Of a stretch of DNA of 64,000 nt, positions 26,816-35,438 are shown one piece after another. The position numbers were made by a program, and so were the translations under genes. The notes beneath the pieces were generated by a model. It had not been told where the DNA came from, did not search any database, and saw nothing but the letters and a program-made list of their open reading frames with translations. Location of the stretch: the NCBI RefSeq assembly GCF_026342015.1, contig NZ_JAPENL010000003.1:310001-374000 (forward strand), read 5' to 3'. This DNA comes from Micromonospora lupini. Its GTDB lineage: Bacteria; Actinomycetota; Actinomycetes; Mycobacteriales; Micromonosporaceae. Numbering within the stretch: position 1 is the first letter of the stretch; the number at the start of each line of letters is the position of its first letter.

Positions 26816-28051
26816 ATGCGGATCGGACTGATCAGTCAGTGGTACCCGCCGGAGAGCACGTTCGTGCCCGGTCAACTGGCCACCGAGCTGGCCCGACGCG
26901 GGCACGACATCCGGGTGCTGACCACCTTCCCGAGCCTGCCGCTGGGGCGTACCTATCCCGGCTGGCGGCAGCGGTGGAACCATCGGGCGACCGACCGGGG
27001 GGTGACCGTGCGCCGGGTTCCGGCGTACCCGAGTCACGACCGTTCCGGCCTGCGTCGGGCGGCGAGCTACCTGTCGTTCGCGGCCACCAGCACCCTGGCC
27101 GCCCCGCGACACCTGCACGGCGTCGACGCGCTGTACGTCTACCACCCGCCGCCCACCTCGTACGCCGCCGCCGGCCTGCTGCGCCTGCTGCGGGGCGTAC
27201 CGACAGTGCTGCACGTGCAGGACCTGTGGCCGGAGTCGGTGACGACGTCCGGGATGGCGCCGAGCGGGGTGGCCGGCCGGGCGCTGGACCGCCTGCTCAC
27301 CGCCAGCATGCGCCGGATCTACCGCTCCTGCGCGGGCATCGCGGTGATCGCGCCGGCGATGGCGGAACAGGTGGTCGAGCGGGGCGTGGACCCGGGTGCG
27401 GTGCGTACCGTTTTCAACTGGACCGACGAGGCGCTGTTCCGGCCGGTGCCCGGCACCGACGCCGCCCGCCGGGCGATCGGCCACCGCGGCCGTACCACTG
27501 TGATGTTCGCCGGCAACCTGGGCCTGCTGCAGGGCGTCGACGTGGCGATCCGCGCGGCGGCGGCCGTGCCGGACGCGGTGGACCTGGTCTTCGTCGGCAC
27601 CGGGCTGGGCGCGGAACAGGCCCGGCAGCTCGCCGACGAGCTGTGCGCGGACAACGTCCGGTTCCTCGGCCGCCGTCCGCCCGCCGAGATGGCGGAGCTG
27701 TACGCCGCCGCCGACTACCAGTTGGTCATGCTGCGTGATCTGCCGTGGTTGCGCGGGACGGTTCCCTCGAAGTTGCAGGCCGCGCTGGCCTGCGGTGTGC
27801 CGGTGCTGATGTCGGCCGACGGCGACGCCGCACGCCTGGTCAGCGCCGGTGGGGCGGGTCTGGTCTGCCCGCCGGACGACTGGCGGGCGCTTGCCGACCA
27901 GTTCGTCGCCGCGGCCGAGGTGCCGCGCGAGCAGCGGGTGGTGATGGGCCAGCGGGGTCGTCAGCTCTACCTGGACCGGATGTCGTTGCGGGTCGGCGTC
28001 GACCAGATCGAGGATCTGCTCGGCAAGGCCGCCGCAAGCGGGCGTGGCTGA
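26816..28051 (+). CDS. Glycosyltransferase, GT4 WbuB-like
   Basis: 411 residues; ATG at 26816 with GGGAGGG upstream. N-terminal MRIGLISQWYPPESTFVPGQ and HDIRVLTTFPSLP are typical of WbuB/WcaI-type GT4 enzymes, which transfer fucosamine or related residues. The C-terminal donor domain has VMFAGNLGLLQGVD, LVFVGTGLGAEQ and VPSKLQAALACGVPVL. Given the capE-capF-capG operon nearby, an L-FucNAc transferase is a reasonable guess. Divergent from the epimerase and convergent with the next glycosyltransferase. Confidence 0.88.
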   Translation: MRIGLISQWYPPESTFVPGQLATELARRGHDIRVLTTFPSLPLGRTYPGWRQRWNHRATDRGVTVRRVPAYPSHDRSGLRRAASYLSFAATSTLAAPRHLHGVDALYVYHPPPTSYAAAGLLRLLRGVPTVLHVQDLWPESVTTSGMAPSGVAGRALDRLLTASMRRIYRSCAGIAVIAPAMAEQVVERGVDPGAVRTVFNWTDEALFRPVPGTDAARRAIGHRGRTTVMFAGNLGLLQGVDVAIRAAAAVPDAVDLVFVGTGLGAEQARQLADELCADNVRFLGRRPPAEMAELYAAADYQLVMLRDLPWLRGTVPSKLQAALACGVPVLMSADGDAARLVSAGGAGLVCPPDDWRALADQFVAAAEVPREQRVVMGQRGRQLYLDRMSLRVGVDQIEDLLGKAAASGRG

Positions 28052-28075
28052 CCCGGCCCAGCGCACCGGCGCACC

Positions 28076-28103
28076 GGCGCGATCCCGGACGGGATCAGCG
28101 CGC
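28076..28103. terminator. Hairpin between convergent glycosyltransferase genes
   Basis: GGCGC-GATCCC and GGGATC-A-GCGCGCC form a 10-11 base stem with one bulge and a 4-base loop. It overlaps the stop codon of the minus-strand gene (28095-28097) and can serve both directions. Confidence 0.55.
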
Positions 28104-29366
28104 CTGCTCCCCGACTGTCGCCCCGACGTCGTCGAGGGCGTCCCGCTGGCCGTGACGCCCGGTCACGCCGACGAGGAAGTCGCGCATCCGGCGACCCTGC
28201 GCGGCCGGGTTGCGGGTCTCCCGCACGAAACGGGCCCCGCCCGCGCCCAGCGCCCGCGCCTCCCCCGCCGGCAGGTCCAGCACCCGGCCGATCGCCGCGC
28301 GCAGGCCGTCGGGGGTGTCCGGCTCGGCGTACGACAGCCAGGGCGCGTACGCGGGCGGGATGCCGGGCAGCCGGGTGCTCACCACAGGCACGCCTGCGGC
28401 GAGATACTCGATGATCTTCGACGGGAACGACAAGCGGACGAAGTCCTGGTCCACGGGGCGTGGATTCACCAACACTGCGGCACGGCTCAGGCGGGGCAGC
28501 AGCTCCGCCCGGGGCAGCAGCTCGGGCGGCACGATCCGCTGGTCCACGGCCGCCTGCTCGCGCAGCCATTCGGTCAACTCGCCCCGCCCGTACAGGCACA
28601 GCCGCAGCTCGTCCCCGGGCAGGCCGCGGAACGCCTCGACGAGCCGATCGACGCCGTACGCGCGGCTGAGTCCGCCGGCGTAGACGATGTCGCGTGTCGA
28701 CCCGGCGCTCGCGGCCCTGTCGTCGGCTGCTGTCGGCTCGGCCCAGATGCCCTCCATCACCAGCCGGGGACGGCCGGGGGCGAAGTCGTCGGCGAGCGCG
28801 GGGGTCAGGGCGATCACCCCGGCACAGCGGGCGAGGGCGGCCCGGACCAGCGCGACATCGAGCCCGCGCAGCAGCCGGACCAGACGACCGTCGGTGGGGA
28901 GCACGACACCTGGCGGGTCGGTGAGCACCGGCACGACCCGGACCCCGCGCCGCCGGGCCCGCAGCACACCGAACCACAGGAAGGGCGAGTGCACCCCGTG
29001 CACCAGCAGCACCTCGGTGTGCCGCTCGTGAAGCGCCCGGCCTCCGGTGCGCCAGGCGGCCACGAAGCGGGTCAGGTGCTTGAGACCGAGCAGGTTGACG
29101 AACGCCAGCAGTTGACCGTCCACCTCGTCCTGACGGAAGTGGCCGGCCCGGAAGCGGAGCTGGCGGTTGCCGGGCCAGCCCGACACCGGCGCCGCGGAGA
29201 GCAGGTGTACCGGACACCCGGCGGCCCGCAGAGCGCGGACCAGACCCCAGGCGAAGGTGTGGGTCTGCGTGGGCATGATGGTGTCGCGGGCGATGATCTC
29301 GGCGAGCACGTCGTCGGGCACGGTGAAGCCCAGGAACGTGACGCGCGGGCCGCCTGGCGGCGTCAC
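28095..29366 (-). CDS. Glycosyltransferase
   Basis: 423 residues from a GTG at 29366, which overlaps the stop of the upstream gene (GTGA). It has the two-domain GT-B plan: an N-terminal part with LGFTVPDDVLAEIIARDTIMPTQTHTFAW, and a C-terminal donor domain with DIVYAGGLSRAYGVDRLVEA and SFPSKIIEYLAAGVPVVSTRLPG. The unusual opening (a PDDVLAEI helix and PTQTHTF) is shared with a subset of polysaccharide-locus glycosyltransferases. Second gene of a two-gene minus-strand operon. Donor and acceptor cannot be read. Confidence 0.85.
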   Translation of the reverse strand: MTPPGGPRVTFLGFTVPDDVLAEIIARDTIMPTQTHTFAWGLVRALRAAGCPVHLLSAAPVSGWPGNRQLRFRAGHFRQDEVDGQLLAFVNLLGLKHLTRFVAAWRTGGRALHERHTEVLLVHGVHSPFLWFGVLRARRRGVRVVPVLTDPPGVVLPTDGRLVRLLRGLDVALVRAALARCAGVIALTPALADDFAPGRPRLVMEGIWAEPTAADDRAASAGSTRDIVYAGGLSRAYGVDRLVEAFRGLPGDELRLCLYGRGELTEWLREQAAVDQRIVPPELLPRAELLPRLSRAAVLVNPRPVDQDFVRLSFPSKIIEYLAAGVPVVSTRLPGIPPAYAPWLSYAEPDTPDGLRAAIGRVLDLPAGEARALGAGGARFVRETRNPAAQGRRMRDFLVGVTGRHGQRDALDDVGATVGEQAR

Positions 29367-30535
29367 GCCCGCTCCCCGAGCACCCGCTGGTAGACGCGGT
29401 CCAGGGCACCAAGCATGACGTCGAGGCTGTAACCCTCGGCGACCACCTTGCGGCCCAACTCCCCCAGGTGCCCGCGCTCGGCGGGGTCGTCGAGCAGTGG
29501 GGCCAGCGCGGCGGCGAGGGCGTCCGGGTCGCCCGGTGGCACCAGTCGGCCACCGCCGGAGCGCAGCACCTCCACGTTGCCGCCCACCGCCGACGCGACC
29601 ACCGGGAGCCCGTGCGCCATCGCCTCCAACAACGCGTTGGAGAGGTTCTCGTGCAGGGTCGGGAAGACGAAGAGGTCCGCCGCGGCGAGCAGGTCGGGCA
29701 CGTCGAGCCGGTTGCCGAGCAGGCGTACCTCGACGTCGCCGACGTGGGCCAGCGCGGCCGACACCCCGTCGCGGTCGGGCCCGTCGCCCGCGACAAGCAG
29801 CACCCGGCGCGCGGCCGTCGGCCCCCTGCCGGCGGTGGACGGCGGCAGGCGTCGCAGCGCGTCGGCGAGAACGCCGAAGCCCTTCTCCCAGGTCAGCCGG
29901 GACACCGCGATCAGGGCCACGTCGTCGGGCCGCAGCCCCAGGTCGGCGCGTACGCGGTCGCGGGCGGCGCGCGGGTGCGCCGGCAGCGGAACCCCGTTGG
30001 GGATCACTCCGACGAACTTCGGACCCAGGCGGCGCAGGAAGTCCCGACCGGCGGCGTACTCGCAGACCGCGCCGACGTGGCTGGCCAGCCGCAGCGTCGC
30101 GGGCTCTGCGCCGTGCACGAGCGCCCGGCGCTTCCAGGCCGGCCCGGGCTGACGCAGGTCGCGTACGGTCCCGTGCACGGTGACCAGGACACGGGGACAG
30201 CCGGCGAGCCGGGCGGCGAGGACACCGTGGAAGCCCTCGTTCTGCAGCCCTCGCACGTGCACCACCGCGGGTCGCACCCGACGCAGCAGGCGCACCCACT
30301 CCCGCAGCAGCGACACGTTGAGGCTGCCGTTGCCCGCGTGCTGGTGCATCCGGACGAACTCGTACCGCTCGGCCAACGGCGACGCGAGGACCCGCTGCAC
30401 GGCGGTCAACGGACCGTTGGCGCCCGGGGTTCCGGCCGAGTGCTGCACGACCACCGGCCGCGTCACGGCTCGACTCCGCGCGACGACTGACGGCACCGGG
30501 GGTCGGGCGCGGCGCGACGCTGCATGGCCTCTCAT
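29363..30535 (-). CDS. Glycosyltransferase, GT4-type
   Basis: 390 residues from ATG 30535; the open frame reaches 30631 and no start has a strong ribosome site, so the N-terminus is uncertain by up to 32 residues. Core motifs are VVVQHSAGTPGANGPLTAVQ at the N-domain, VHVRGLQNEGFHG, VIPNGVPLP, VSRLTWEKGFGVLADAL, VFPTLHENLSNALLEAMAHGLPVVAS and a final GGNVEV. The EAMAHG glutamate is the GT4 catalytic-region residue. First gene of the operon with the glycosyltransferase that follows at 29366. Confidence 0.87.
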   Translation of the reverse strand: MRGHAASRRARPPVPSVVARSRAVTRPVVVQHSAGTPGANGPLTAVQRVLASPLAERYEFVRMHQHAGNGSLNVSLLREWVRLLRRVRPAVVHVRGLQNEGFHGVLAARLAGCPRVLVTVHGTVRDLRQPGPAWKRRALVHGAEPATLRLASHVGAVCEYAAGRDFLRRLGPKFVGVIPNGVPLPAHPRAARDRVRADLGLRPDDVALIAVSRLTWEKGFGVLADALRRLPPSTAGRGPTAARRVLLVAGDGPDRDGVSAALAHVGDVEVRLLGNRLDVPDLLAAADLFVFPTLHENLSNALLEAMAHGLPVVASAVGGNVEVLRSGGGRLVPPGDPDALAAALAPLLDDPAERGHLGELGRKVVAEGYSLDVMLGALDRVYQRVLGERA

Positions 30536-30697
30536 TCCGACGGCGGCTCGGCGTCGGGCCGAATCCGGCCCGCTGACAGCACATGTACGGCAACTGCGGC
30601 GCGGCGCGCGAGGTGACGGCACGCGGAGCACGGAGCACTGCCTAGACTAAACGGCCATAAAGGCCAATTGACCCGAGTTCTCCCAAGGGGGATGACA
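30536..30697. promoter_or_regulatory. Divergent promoter region between glycosyltransferase genes
   Basis: About 160 bases. An AT-richer stretch near 30645-30672 (CTAGACTAAACGGCCATAAA, then GGCCAATTGA) contains the inverted repeat GGCC-ATAAA-GGCC and is the likely promoter core for one or both genes. The ribosome site AAGGGGG at 30685-30691 serves the plus-strand gene. Confidence 0.45.
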
Positions 30698-32005
30698 GTG
30701 GGCGAGCCCACCACCGTCGCGGGACCCGTCCGCGCTTCGCGGCCGGCCGCGACGCCGCACGTGCTGGCGCTGGCCGCCTACCGGTTCCCGCACGGCGACG
30801 CCATGTCCAACCGTCTGCTGCACCTGGCCCGGTCCGCCACTCCCGTCGGCGGCGTGACAGTCGTGGTCAACGACTGGCCGCAGGACGGATCACGCCCGCC
30901 GGTCGCGCCCCACCTGCCGGCCGGCGTACGGCTGATCGAGCTGCACCGTCGCGGAGTCGGCGGCGGGGTGCCGGGCCGCTGGCTGCACAGGCGTCTGTGG
31001 CCCCTGCGGGTGTTGGCCGCGCTGCGCTGCGCGGGCATCCGCCCGGACGAGCTGGCCGGCGTGTTCCTCCCTGCCGGCCTGTTCACCCTGACCACCTGGG
31101 TGGCGCTCCGGGCCACGGTGCGCTGCCCGGTGACCGTGGACGTCCTGGAGCGGCACGACCGGGCACAGTTTCCCCGGGGGTGGCTGACGCCGTACTTCGT
31201 CCGGCACCGGTGGGCGTCCTTTCTGGCCGGACGACTGGCGGACCGGATCATCGCCATCTCCGAGACGCTGGGGCGGCGTTTCGTCGCGCGTGGCCGCCCG
31301 ACGCTTGTCGTGCCGCCGCAGGTGGACTGCGCCGACTACGCCGAGCACGCGCCGCTCCCGCTCGCTGGCGGGCTCCGGCTCCTCTACGCCGGATCGGCCG
31401 GGCCCAAGGACCAGTTGGCAGTGGTGCTGGAGGGCCTCCGCCGCCTCGCCCCCGACGACCGGCGCCGGGTGCGCCTGGTGATCGCGGGGATCAGCCGGGA
31501 ACAGGCGGGGCACCTCTCCGACCTGGACGAGGCCGGACCGCGGGACCTCGACGACCAGGTGAGCTTCCTCGGCTGGATCCCGCGCCACGAGGTCCTCGCC
31601 GAACTGCGTCGGGCGCACTTCTCGGTCCTGGTCCGCCCTCCGGCCGGGTACGCGCAGGCGGGTTTCCCGTCCAAGGTGCCGGAGAGTCTGGCCGCCGGGT
31701 GCCCGGTGCTGCTCAACCACACAAGTGACCTCCGGCGCTACGTGGTGGACGGCCGGGAGGGGATCGTGCTGGCCGGCTGCGGGGCGGAGGACGTCCGGCA
31801 CGGAATCGAGCGGGCGCTGCGGCTCGACGACCCGGCCTGGGCGGCGATGAGCCGCGCGGCCCGCGAGCGGGCCCACTGCTTCGACTACCGGGCCTGGACG
31901 CCTGTGGTCAGCGACTTCGTCACCGGCGCCGGGGTCGGTCCGGGCGTCGGCAGGTCGGCCAGAACGGCCAGCTCGGTGGCGGACAGTCGGCGGTGCGCCG
32001 GATAG
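30698..32005 (+). CDS. Glycosyltransferase
   Basis: 435 residues from GTG 30698, six bases after AAGGGGG; an ATG at 30692 is too close to that site. The N-domain has LALAAYRFPHGDAMSNRLLHLA and VDVLERHDRAQFPRG. The donor domain has LLYAGSAGPKDQLAVVLEGL and GFPSKVPESLAAGCPVLLNHTSDLRRY. The same SK-x-x-ESLA-x-G-x-PV-x-x-N-x-TSD pattern recurs in the protein at 40248-41444, so they are one subfamily. The last 121 bases overlap the convergent acyltransferase gene. The conserved domain ends near FDYRAWTPVVSDF, so the final 30 residues are probably a frame extension. Confidence 0.85.
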   Translation: MGEPTTVAGPVRASRPAATPHVLALAAYRFPHGDAMSNRLLHLARSATPVGGVTVVVNDWPQDGSRPPVAPHLPAGVRLIELHRRGVGGGVPGRWLHRRLWPLRVLAALRCAGIRPDELAGVFLPAGLFTLTTWVALRATVRCPVTVDVLERHDRAQFPRGWLTPYFVRHRWASFLAGRLADRIIAISETLGRRFVARGRPTLVVPPQVDCADYAEHAPLPLAGGLRLLYAGSAGPKDQLAVVLEGLRRLAPDDRRRVRLVIAGISREQAGHLSDLDEAGPRDLDDQVSFLGWIPRHEVLAELRRAHFSVLVRPPAGYAQAGFPSKVPESLAAGCPVLLNHTSDLRRYVVDGREGIVLAGCGAEDVRHGIERALRLDDPAWAAMSRAARERAHCFDYRAWTPVVSDFVTGAGVGPGVGRSARTASSVADSRRCAG

Positions 32006-32583
32006 AGCTGCCGCTCGTGGTCCTGGATGGTCTCCACCGGCCAGCGCAGGCGGATCACCCGGGCCGGGTTGCCGGCGGCCACCGTGTACGGCGGCACCGA
32101 GCGCGTGACGACAGCGCCCGCGCCGATCACCGCCCCCCGGCCGATTGTCACGCCGTGCAGGATCACCGCCCGGGTGCCCACCCAGACGTCGTCGCCGATC
32201 GTCACACCCCGGTCCTGGGTGTCGTCGCCGGGCGCCTTGTCGACCGCGATCATCGGCACGCCGACCTGGTCGATGCGGTGGTTGCCGCCCCGGATGGTCA
32301 CCTCGGGGCCGAACATGACGTTGTCGCCGATCCGGATCCTGGATCGGGCCGCCATCAGGACCGGCCGCCAACCGAGATCCACGTTGTTCCCGACCTCGAT
32401 CGTCTCGCAGGTGTAGACCCCGTCGGGGTCGAATGTGAAGTTGTCCCCTCGGGCCGCGAACCGACCGGCCAGGGCGAGGCCCCGGACCGCCCGACGGGCC
32501 CGGGTCGCCGTACACAGGAGACGGTCGAGGGCCCCGGCCAAGGGACCGAGCAGCGTTCCGGGTCGCTCGACGCCGACGCGCAT
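31885..32583 (-). CDS. Hexapeptide-repeat acyltransferase (maltose O-acetyltransferase-like)
   Basis: 232 residues; ATG at 32583 with AAGGAGGG just upstream. It has a left-handed beta-helix: GDNVMFGPEVTIRGGNHRID, then GDDVWVGTRAVILHGVTIG, ending GAVIGAGAVVTRSVPPYTVAAGNPARVI, the classic LacA/MaeA-like signature. H in GGNHR is at the catalytic position. It probably O-acetylates a sugar of the repeat unit in the cytoplasm. The C-terminal 40 codons overlap the convergent glycosyltransferase gene. Confidence 0.88.
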   Translation of the reverse strand: MRVGVERPGTLLGPLAGALDRLLCTATRARRAVRGLALAGRFAARGDNFTFDPDGVYTCETIEVGNNVDLGWRPVLMAARSRIRIGDNVMFGPEVTIRGGNHRIDQVGVPMIAVDKAPGDDTQDRGVTIGDDVWVGTRAVILHGVTIGRGAVIGAGAVVTRSVPPYTVAAGNPARVIRLRWPVETIQDHERQLYPAHRRLSATELAVLADLPTPGPTPAPVTKSLTTGVQAR

Positions 32584-32700
32584 TTCACCCTCCTTGTCCC
32601 GGTTTGGACCGGCCGGGCCAGGGGCCGATGGTAGTTTCGACCCCCTCCACAATAGGTGTATACCGCTCGAAGTCCGTCGTAGCCCGGCAGAGAGGACGAG

Positions 32701-33798
32701 ATGACAAGAATCCTGGTCCTGACCGACTACCGGGGGACGTTCTACTCCACCGCGCGCACGCAGCACGGTCTGTGCACGATGGACGTCGGCAAGATCGCCG
32801 CGCAGCTCACCCGCGCCGGCCTCGACCCCGAGGTCATCCGGTTCGCCGACCTGGACCTCACCGGCGACGTGCGCGGGGTGCCGGTGCTCTACACCTCGTC
32901 GGAGGACCGCGGGCTGCACTACAAGAGCTGGATCGAGGACCTGGTGCTGGCCCTGGAGACCGCCGGAGCGCGGGTCATCCCGGGCTACCGTTACCTGCGC
33001 GCCCACCACAACAAGGTGATGATGGAGGCGCTGCGCGCGCGGCTCTTCCCGCCGGACGCCCGCCTCCTTGACACCCGCACCTTCGGCACCTACGAGGAAC
33101 TCGCGGCGACGGAGCTGGACGGTCCGTGGCCCAAGGTGCTCAAGTCGGCGTACGGCGCCGGCTCGCAGTTCGTGGCCCGTGCCGCCGACCGACGCGAGCT
33201 GCTGCGCACCGCCCGCACCCTCAGCGACACCTCCGACCGGGGCGAAGCCGTTCGCGAGCACTGCCGACGACTGCTGCGCCGCGACCACCATCCCCGCTCC
33301 CTGCACCGGCAGAAGTTCCTGGTGCAGGCGCTGGTCCCCGGGCTGACCGGAGACTTCAAGGTGCTCCGGATGGGTGCGCGCTACTACACGCTCTACCGCC
33401 GCAACCGGCCCGGCGACTTCCGCGCCAGCGGCAGTGGCGACGTCGACTTCCAGGACCTGGCGGGCGTCGACCGCGACGCGCTGCTCGACTACGCGGAACG
33501 GGTCTCCGACACTCTCGGTACCCCGCTCACCTCGCTGGACATCGGTCACGACGGCGAGCGCTTCCACCTGCTCGAGTTCCAGTGCCTGCACTTCGGGACG
33601 GTCACCGCCGAGAAGTCGACCGGCTACCACATGCGGGTGGGAGACACGTGGCAGCACGTCGAGGAGGAGTGCGACATCGAGGCGGTGTTCTGCGAGGCGA
33701 TCGTGGGGCACCTGCGGCAGTTCGCGCCTGCACCTCCCCGACTGTCGCCCGAGGCGATCACCGCGGCATCAGGCACCCGGCGCCCGTCCGGCCGGTGA
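32701..33798 (+). CDS. ATP-grasp ligase of unknown substrate
   Basis: 365 residues; ATG at 32701 with GAGAGG upstream. The sequence reads as a RimK/ATP-grasp-like fold. After an N-terminal alpha/beta domain (ILVLTDYRGTFYSTART) comes K148 in KVLKSAYGAGSQFVARA as nucleotide lysine and glycine loop. QKFLVQALVPGLTGDFKVLR follows (205-223), then YRRNRPGDFRASGSG (232-246), and D280 with E292-x-Q294 (SLDIG..FHLLEFQ) as metal ligands. ATP-grasp enzymes join a carboxylate to an amine or similar via an acyl phosphate. In this locus it could attach an amino acid to an amino sugar or uronic acid. No close characterised relative is known to me. Confidence 0.75.
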   Translation: MTRILVLTDYRGTFYSTARTQHGLCTMDVGKIAAQLTRAGLDPEVIRFADLDLTGDVRGVPVLYTSSEDRGLHYKSWIEDLVLALETAGARVIPGYRYLRAHHNKVMMEALRARLFPPDARLLDTRTFGTYEELAATELDGPWPKVLKSAYGAGSQFVARAADRRELLRTARTLSDTSDRGEAVREHCRRLLRRDHHPRSLHRQKFLVQALVPGLTGDFKVLRMGARYYTLYRRNRPGDFRASGSGDVDFQDLAGVDRDALLDYAERVSDTLGTPLTSLDIGHDGERFHLLEFQCLHFGTVTAEKSTGYHMRVGDTWQHVEEECDIEAVFCEAIVGHLRQFAPAPPRLSPEAITAASGTRRPSGR

Positions 33799-34000
33799 CG
33801 CCGCGACGACACTTATCCGTCGACGGCATCCGAGTCCGGTCTCGCCGGTGCGACCCAGGATCCGTCTGGCCGTGTCCAACGCGAGGGTTTGGGGGTTTAT
33901 CAGGCGGATGTCGACCGACTGCGAAGATTTGGGGTTTCTGTTCTCCTCCACGTCCCGCCCGACGTCGACACGCACTGCCCACCGTCGCGGAGGTCGGAAC
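33799..34000. promoter_or_regulatory. Spacer with G/T-rich patches before the aminotransferase
   Basis: 202 bases. Two similar patches, AGGGTTTGGGGGTTTATC (near 33882) and AGATTTGGGGTTTCTGTTC (near 33926), stand out in otherwise GC-rich sequence. They may mark a promoter or regulator site. GGAGG at 33989-33993 is the ribosome site for the next gene. Confidence 0.35.
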
Positions 34001-35203
34001 ATGCCGGTGCCTGGTCGTCTCGCGGACGTGGCCGATGCCCCGCCGCGCCCGCACACGGGCGACACCGTGTACCTGTCGCCGCCCGACATCGGGCCGCTGG
34101 AGGAGTCGTACCTGATCGCGGCCCTGCGCTCGGGCTGGGTGGCACCTGTCGGTCCGGATCTGCAGGCGTTCGAACACGACGTCGCGACGAGGGTCGGCAC
34201 CGGCGGGGCCGTCGCCGTGAACTCCGGAACAGCGGCTCTGCACCTGGCCCTGCTCGGTGTGGGAGTCGGCCCCACCGACGTGGTCATCGTGCCCACCCTC
34301 ACCTTCGTCGCCACCGCGAACGCCGCCCGGTACATCGGCGCACGACCGGTCTTCGTCGACTGCGATCCGCAGACCGGCAATGTGGACGTCGACCTCGCCG
34401 CCGACCTGATCCGACGGCTGCGGGCGCGCGGCGAGCGGGTCGGCGCGATCGTCGGAGTGGACATGTTCGGCAGCTGCGCCGACTACAGCGCCCTGCTCCC
34501 CCTGTGCGCGGAGACCGACGTGCCCCTCGTGGAGGATGCCGCGGAAGCACTCGGCGCCTGCCACGCCGGGCGGGCCGCCGGCTCCTTCGGGCGCGTCGGC
34601 GTGCTGTCGTTCAACGGCAACAAGATCATGACCACCTCCGGTGGTGGAATGCTGGTGTCCGACGACGCCGCGCTCCTGGCCCGCGCCCGCCACCTCGCCA
34701 CCCAGGCCCGCGAACCGGCACGGCACTACGAGCACCACGAGACGGGCTACAACTACCGACTCAGCAATCTGCTCGCGGCGCTCGGACGGGCCCAGCTCAT
34801 CCGGCTGGACGAGATGATCGCCCGACGCCGCCACCTGCGCGACACGTACGCCAAGCTCTTCGCCCCGGTGCCCGGCGTGCGGCTGGTCGGGGCCCAGGAC
34901 GCCGAGTCCAACTGTTGGCTGACAGTCATCGCCGTCGAGCCCCAGCGGTGCGGTTGGCGGGCCGACGACCTCGCGACGCACCTCGCGGAACGGAACATCG
35001 AGACCCGGCCGGTGTGGAAGCCGATGCACCTGCAACCGATGCACGCGGGTGCGGAGAGCCTGCTCACCGGTGCCGCCGAGCGACTCTTCACCGACGGGCT
35101 CACCCTGCCCAGCGGGAGCGCCCTCACCGAACCGCAGATCGCCCGGGTCTTCGCGGCGATCGACGAGTTCCTGAGCGCCCGGGCATGCCTGTCCCCGTCG
35201 TGA
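34001..35203 (+). CDS. DegT/DnrJ/EryC1 sugar aminotransferase, PglE-like
   Basis: 400 residues; ATG at 34001 with GGAGG upstream. The PLP lysine is K208 in SFNGNKIMTTSGGGML, NSGTAALHLALLGVG is near residue 75, and HYEHHETGYNYRLSNLLAAL is near 245. It is highly similar throughout to the protein at 13947-15131 (for example ATQAREP-HYEH-GYNYRLS-LLAALGRAQL and WKPMH-QP). It stands directly before the CapD/PglF-type dehydratase gene, so it is the more natural PglE partner for that enzyme. The two aminotransferases may act on different 4-keto sugars or be redundant. Confidence 0.9.
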   Translation: MPVPGRLADVADAPPRPHTGDTVYLSPPDIGPLEESYLIAALRSGWVAPVGPDLQAFEHDVATRVGTGGAVAVNSGTAALHLALLGVGVGPTDVVIVPTLTFVATANAARYIGARPVFVDCDPQTGNVDVDLAADLIRRLRARGERVGAIVGVDMFGSCADYSALLPLCAETDVPLVEDAAEALGACHAGRAAGSFGRVGVLSFNGNKIMTTSGGGMLVSDDAALLARARHLATQAREPARHYEHHETGYNYRLSNLLAALGRAQLIRLDEMIARRRHLRDTYAKLFAPVPGVRLVGAQDAESNCWLTVIAVEPQRCGWRADDLATHLAERNIETRPVWKPMHLQPMHAGAESLLTGAAERLFTDGLTLPSGSALTEPQIARVFAAIDEFLSARACLSPS

Positions 35204-35438
35204 ACGACCGGCCCGGCCTGGTCCGCCACGGCTGGGGGGTTCGGCCCCCGAAGGGTGGCCGATCAGGTGACGGTGACAGGCGTACCGGCTCGTGGAGCCC
35301 GGCAGTAGCAGGATATTCCATTATCTAGCAGCAAATACCCCAGAAATCTAGAAAATGAATGTTACGGGGACATAGGCCGCATATCTCCCCCGGCCGCGCG
35401 GTGGAAGCCGGCCGGGCGACGGGACAGGAAGCGAGCAC
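35204..35438. promoter_or_regulatory. Promoter region with a strong AT-rich patch before the capD-like gene
   Basis: 235 bases. 35312-35372 is the most AT-rich stretch of the locus (GATATTCCATTATCTAGCAG, then AATACCCCAGAAATCTAG and AAAATGAATGTTACG). GATATT and TTATCT could act as a -10 region. A weak GGGGG/CCCCC stem at 35234-35249 may end the upstream gene. The AT patch suggests a separately regulated operon starting at 35439. Confidence 0.5.
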
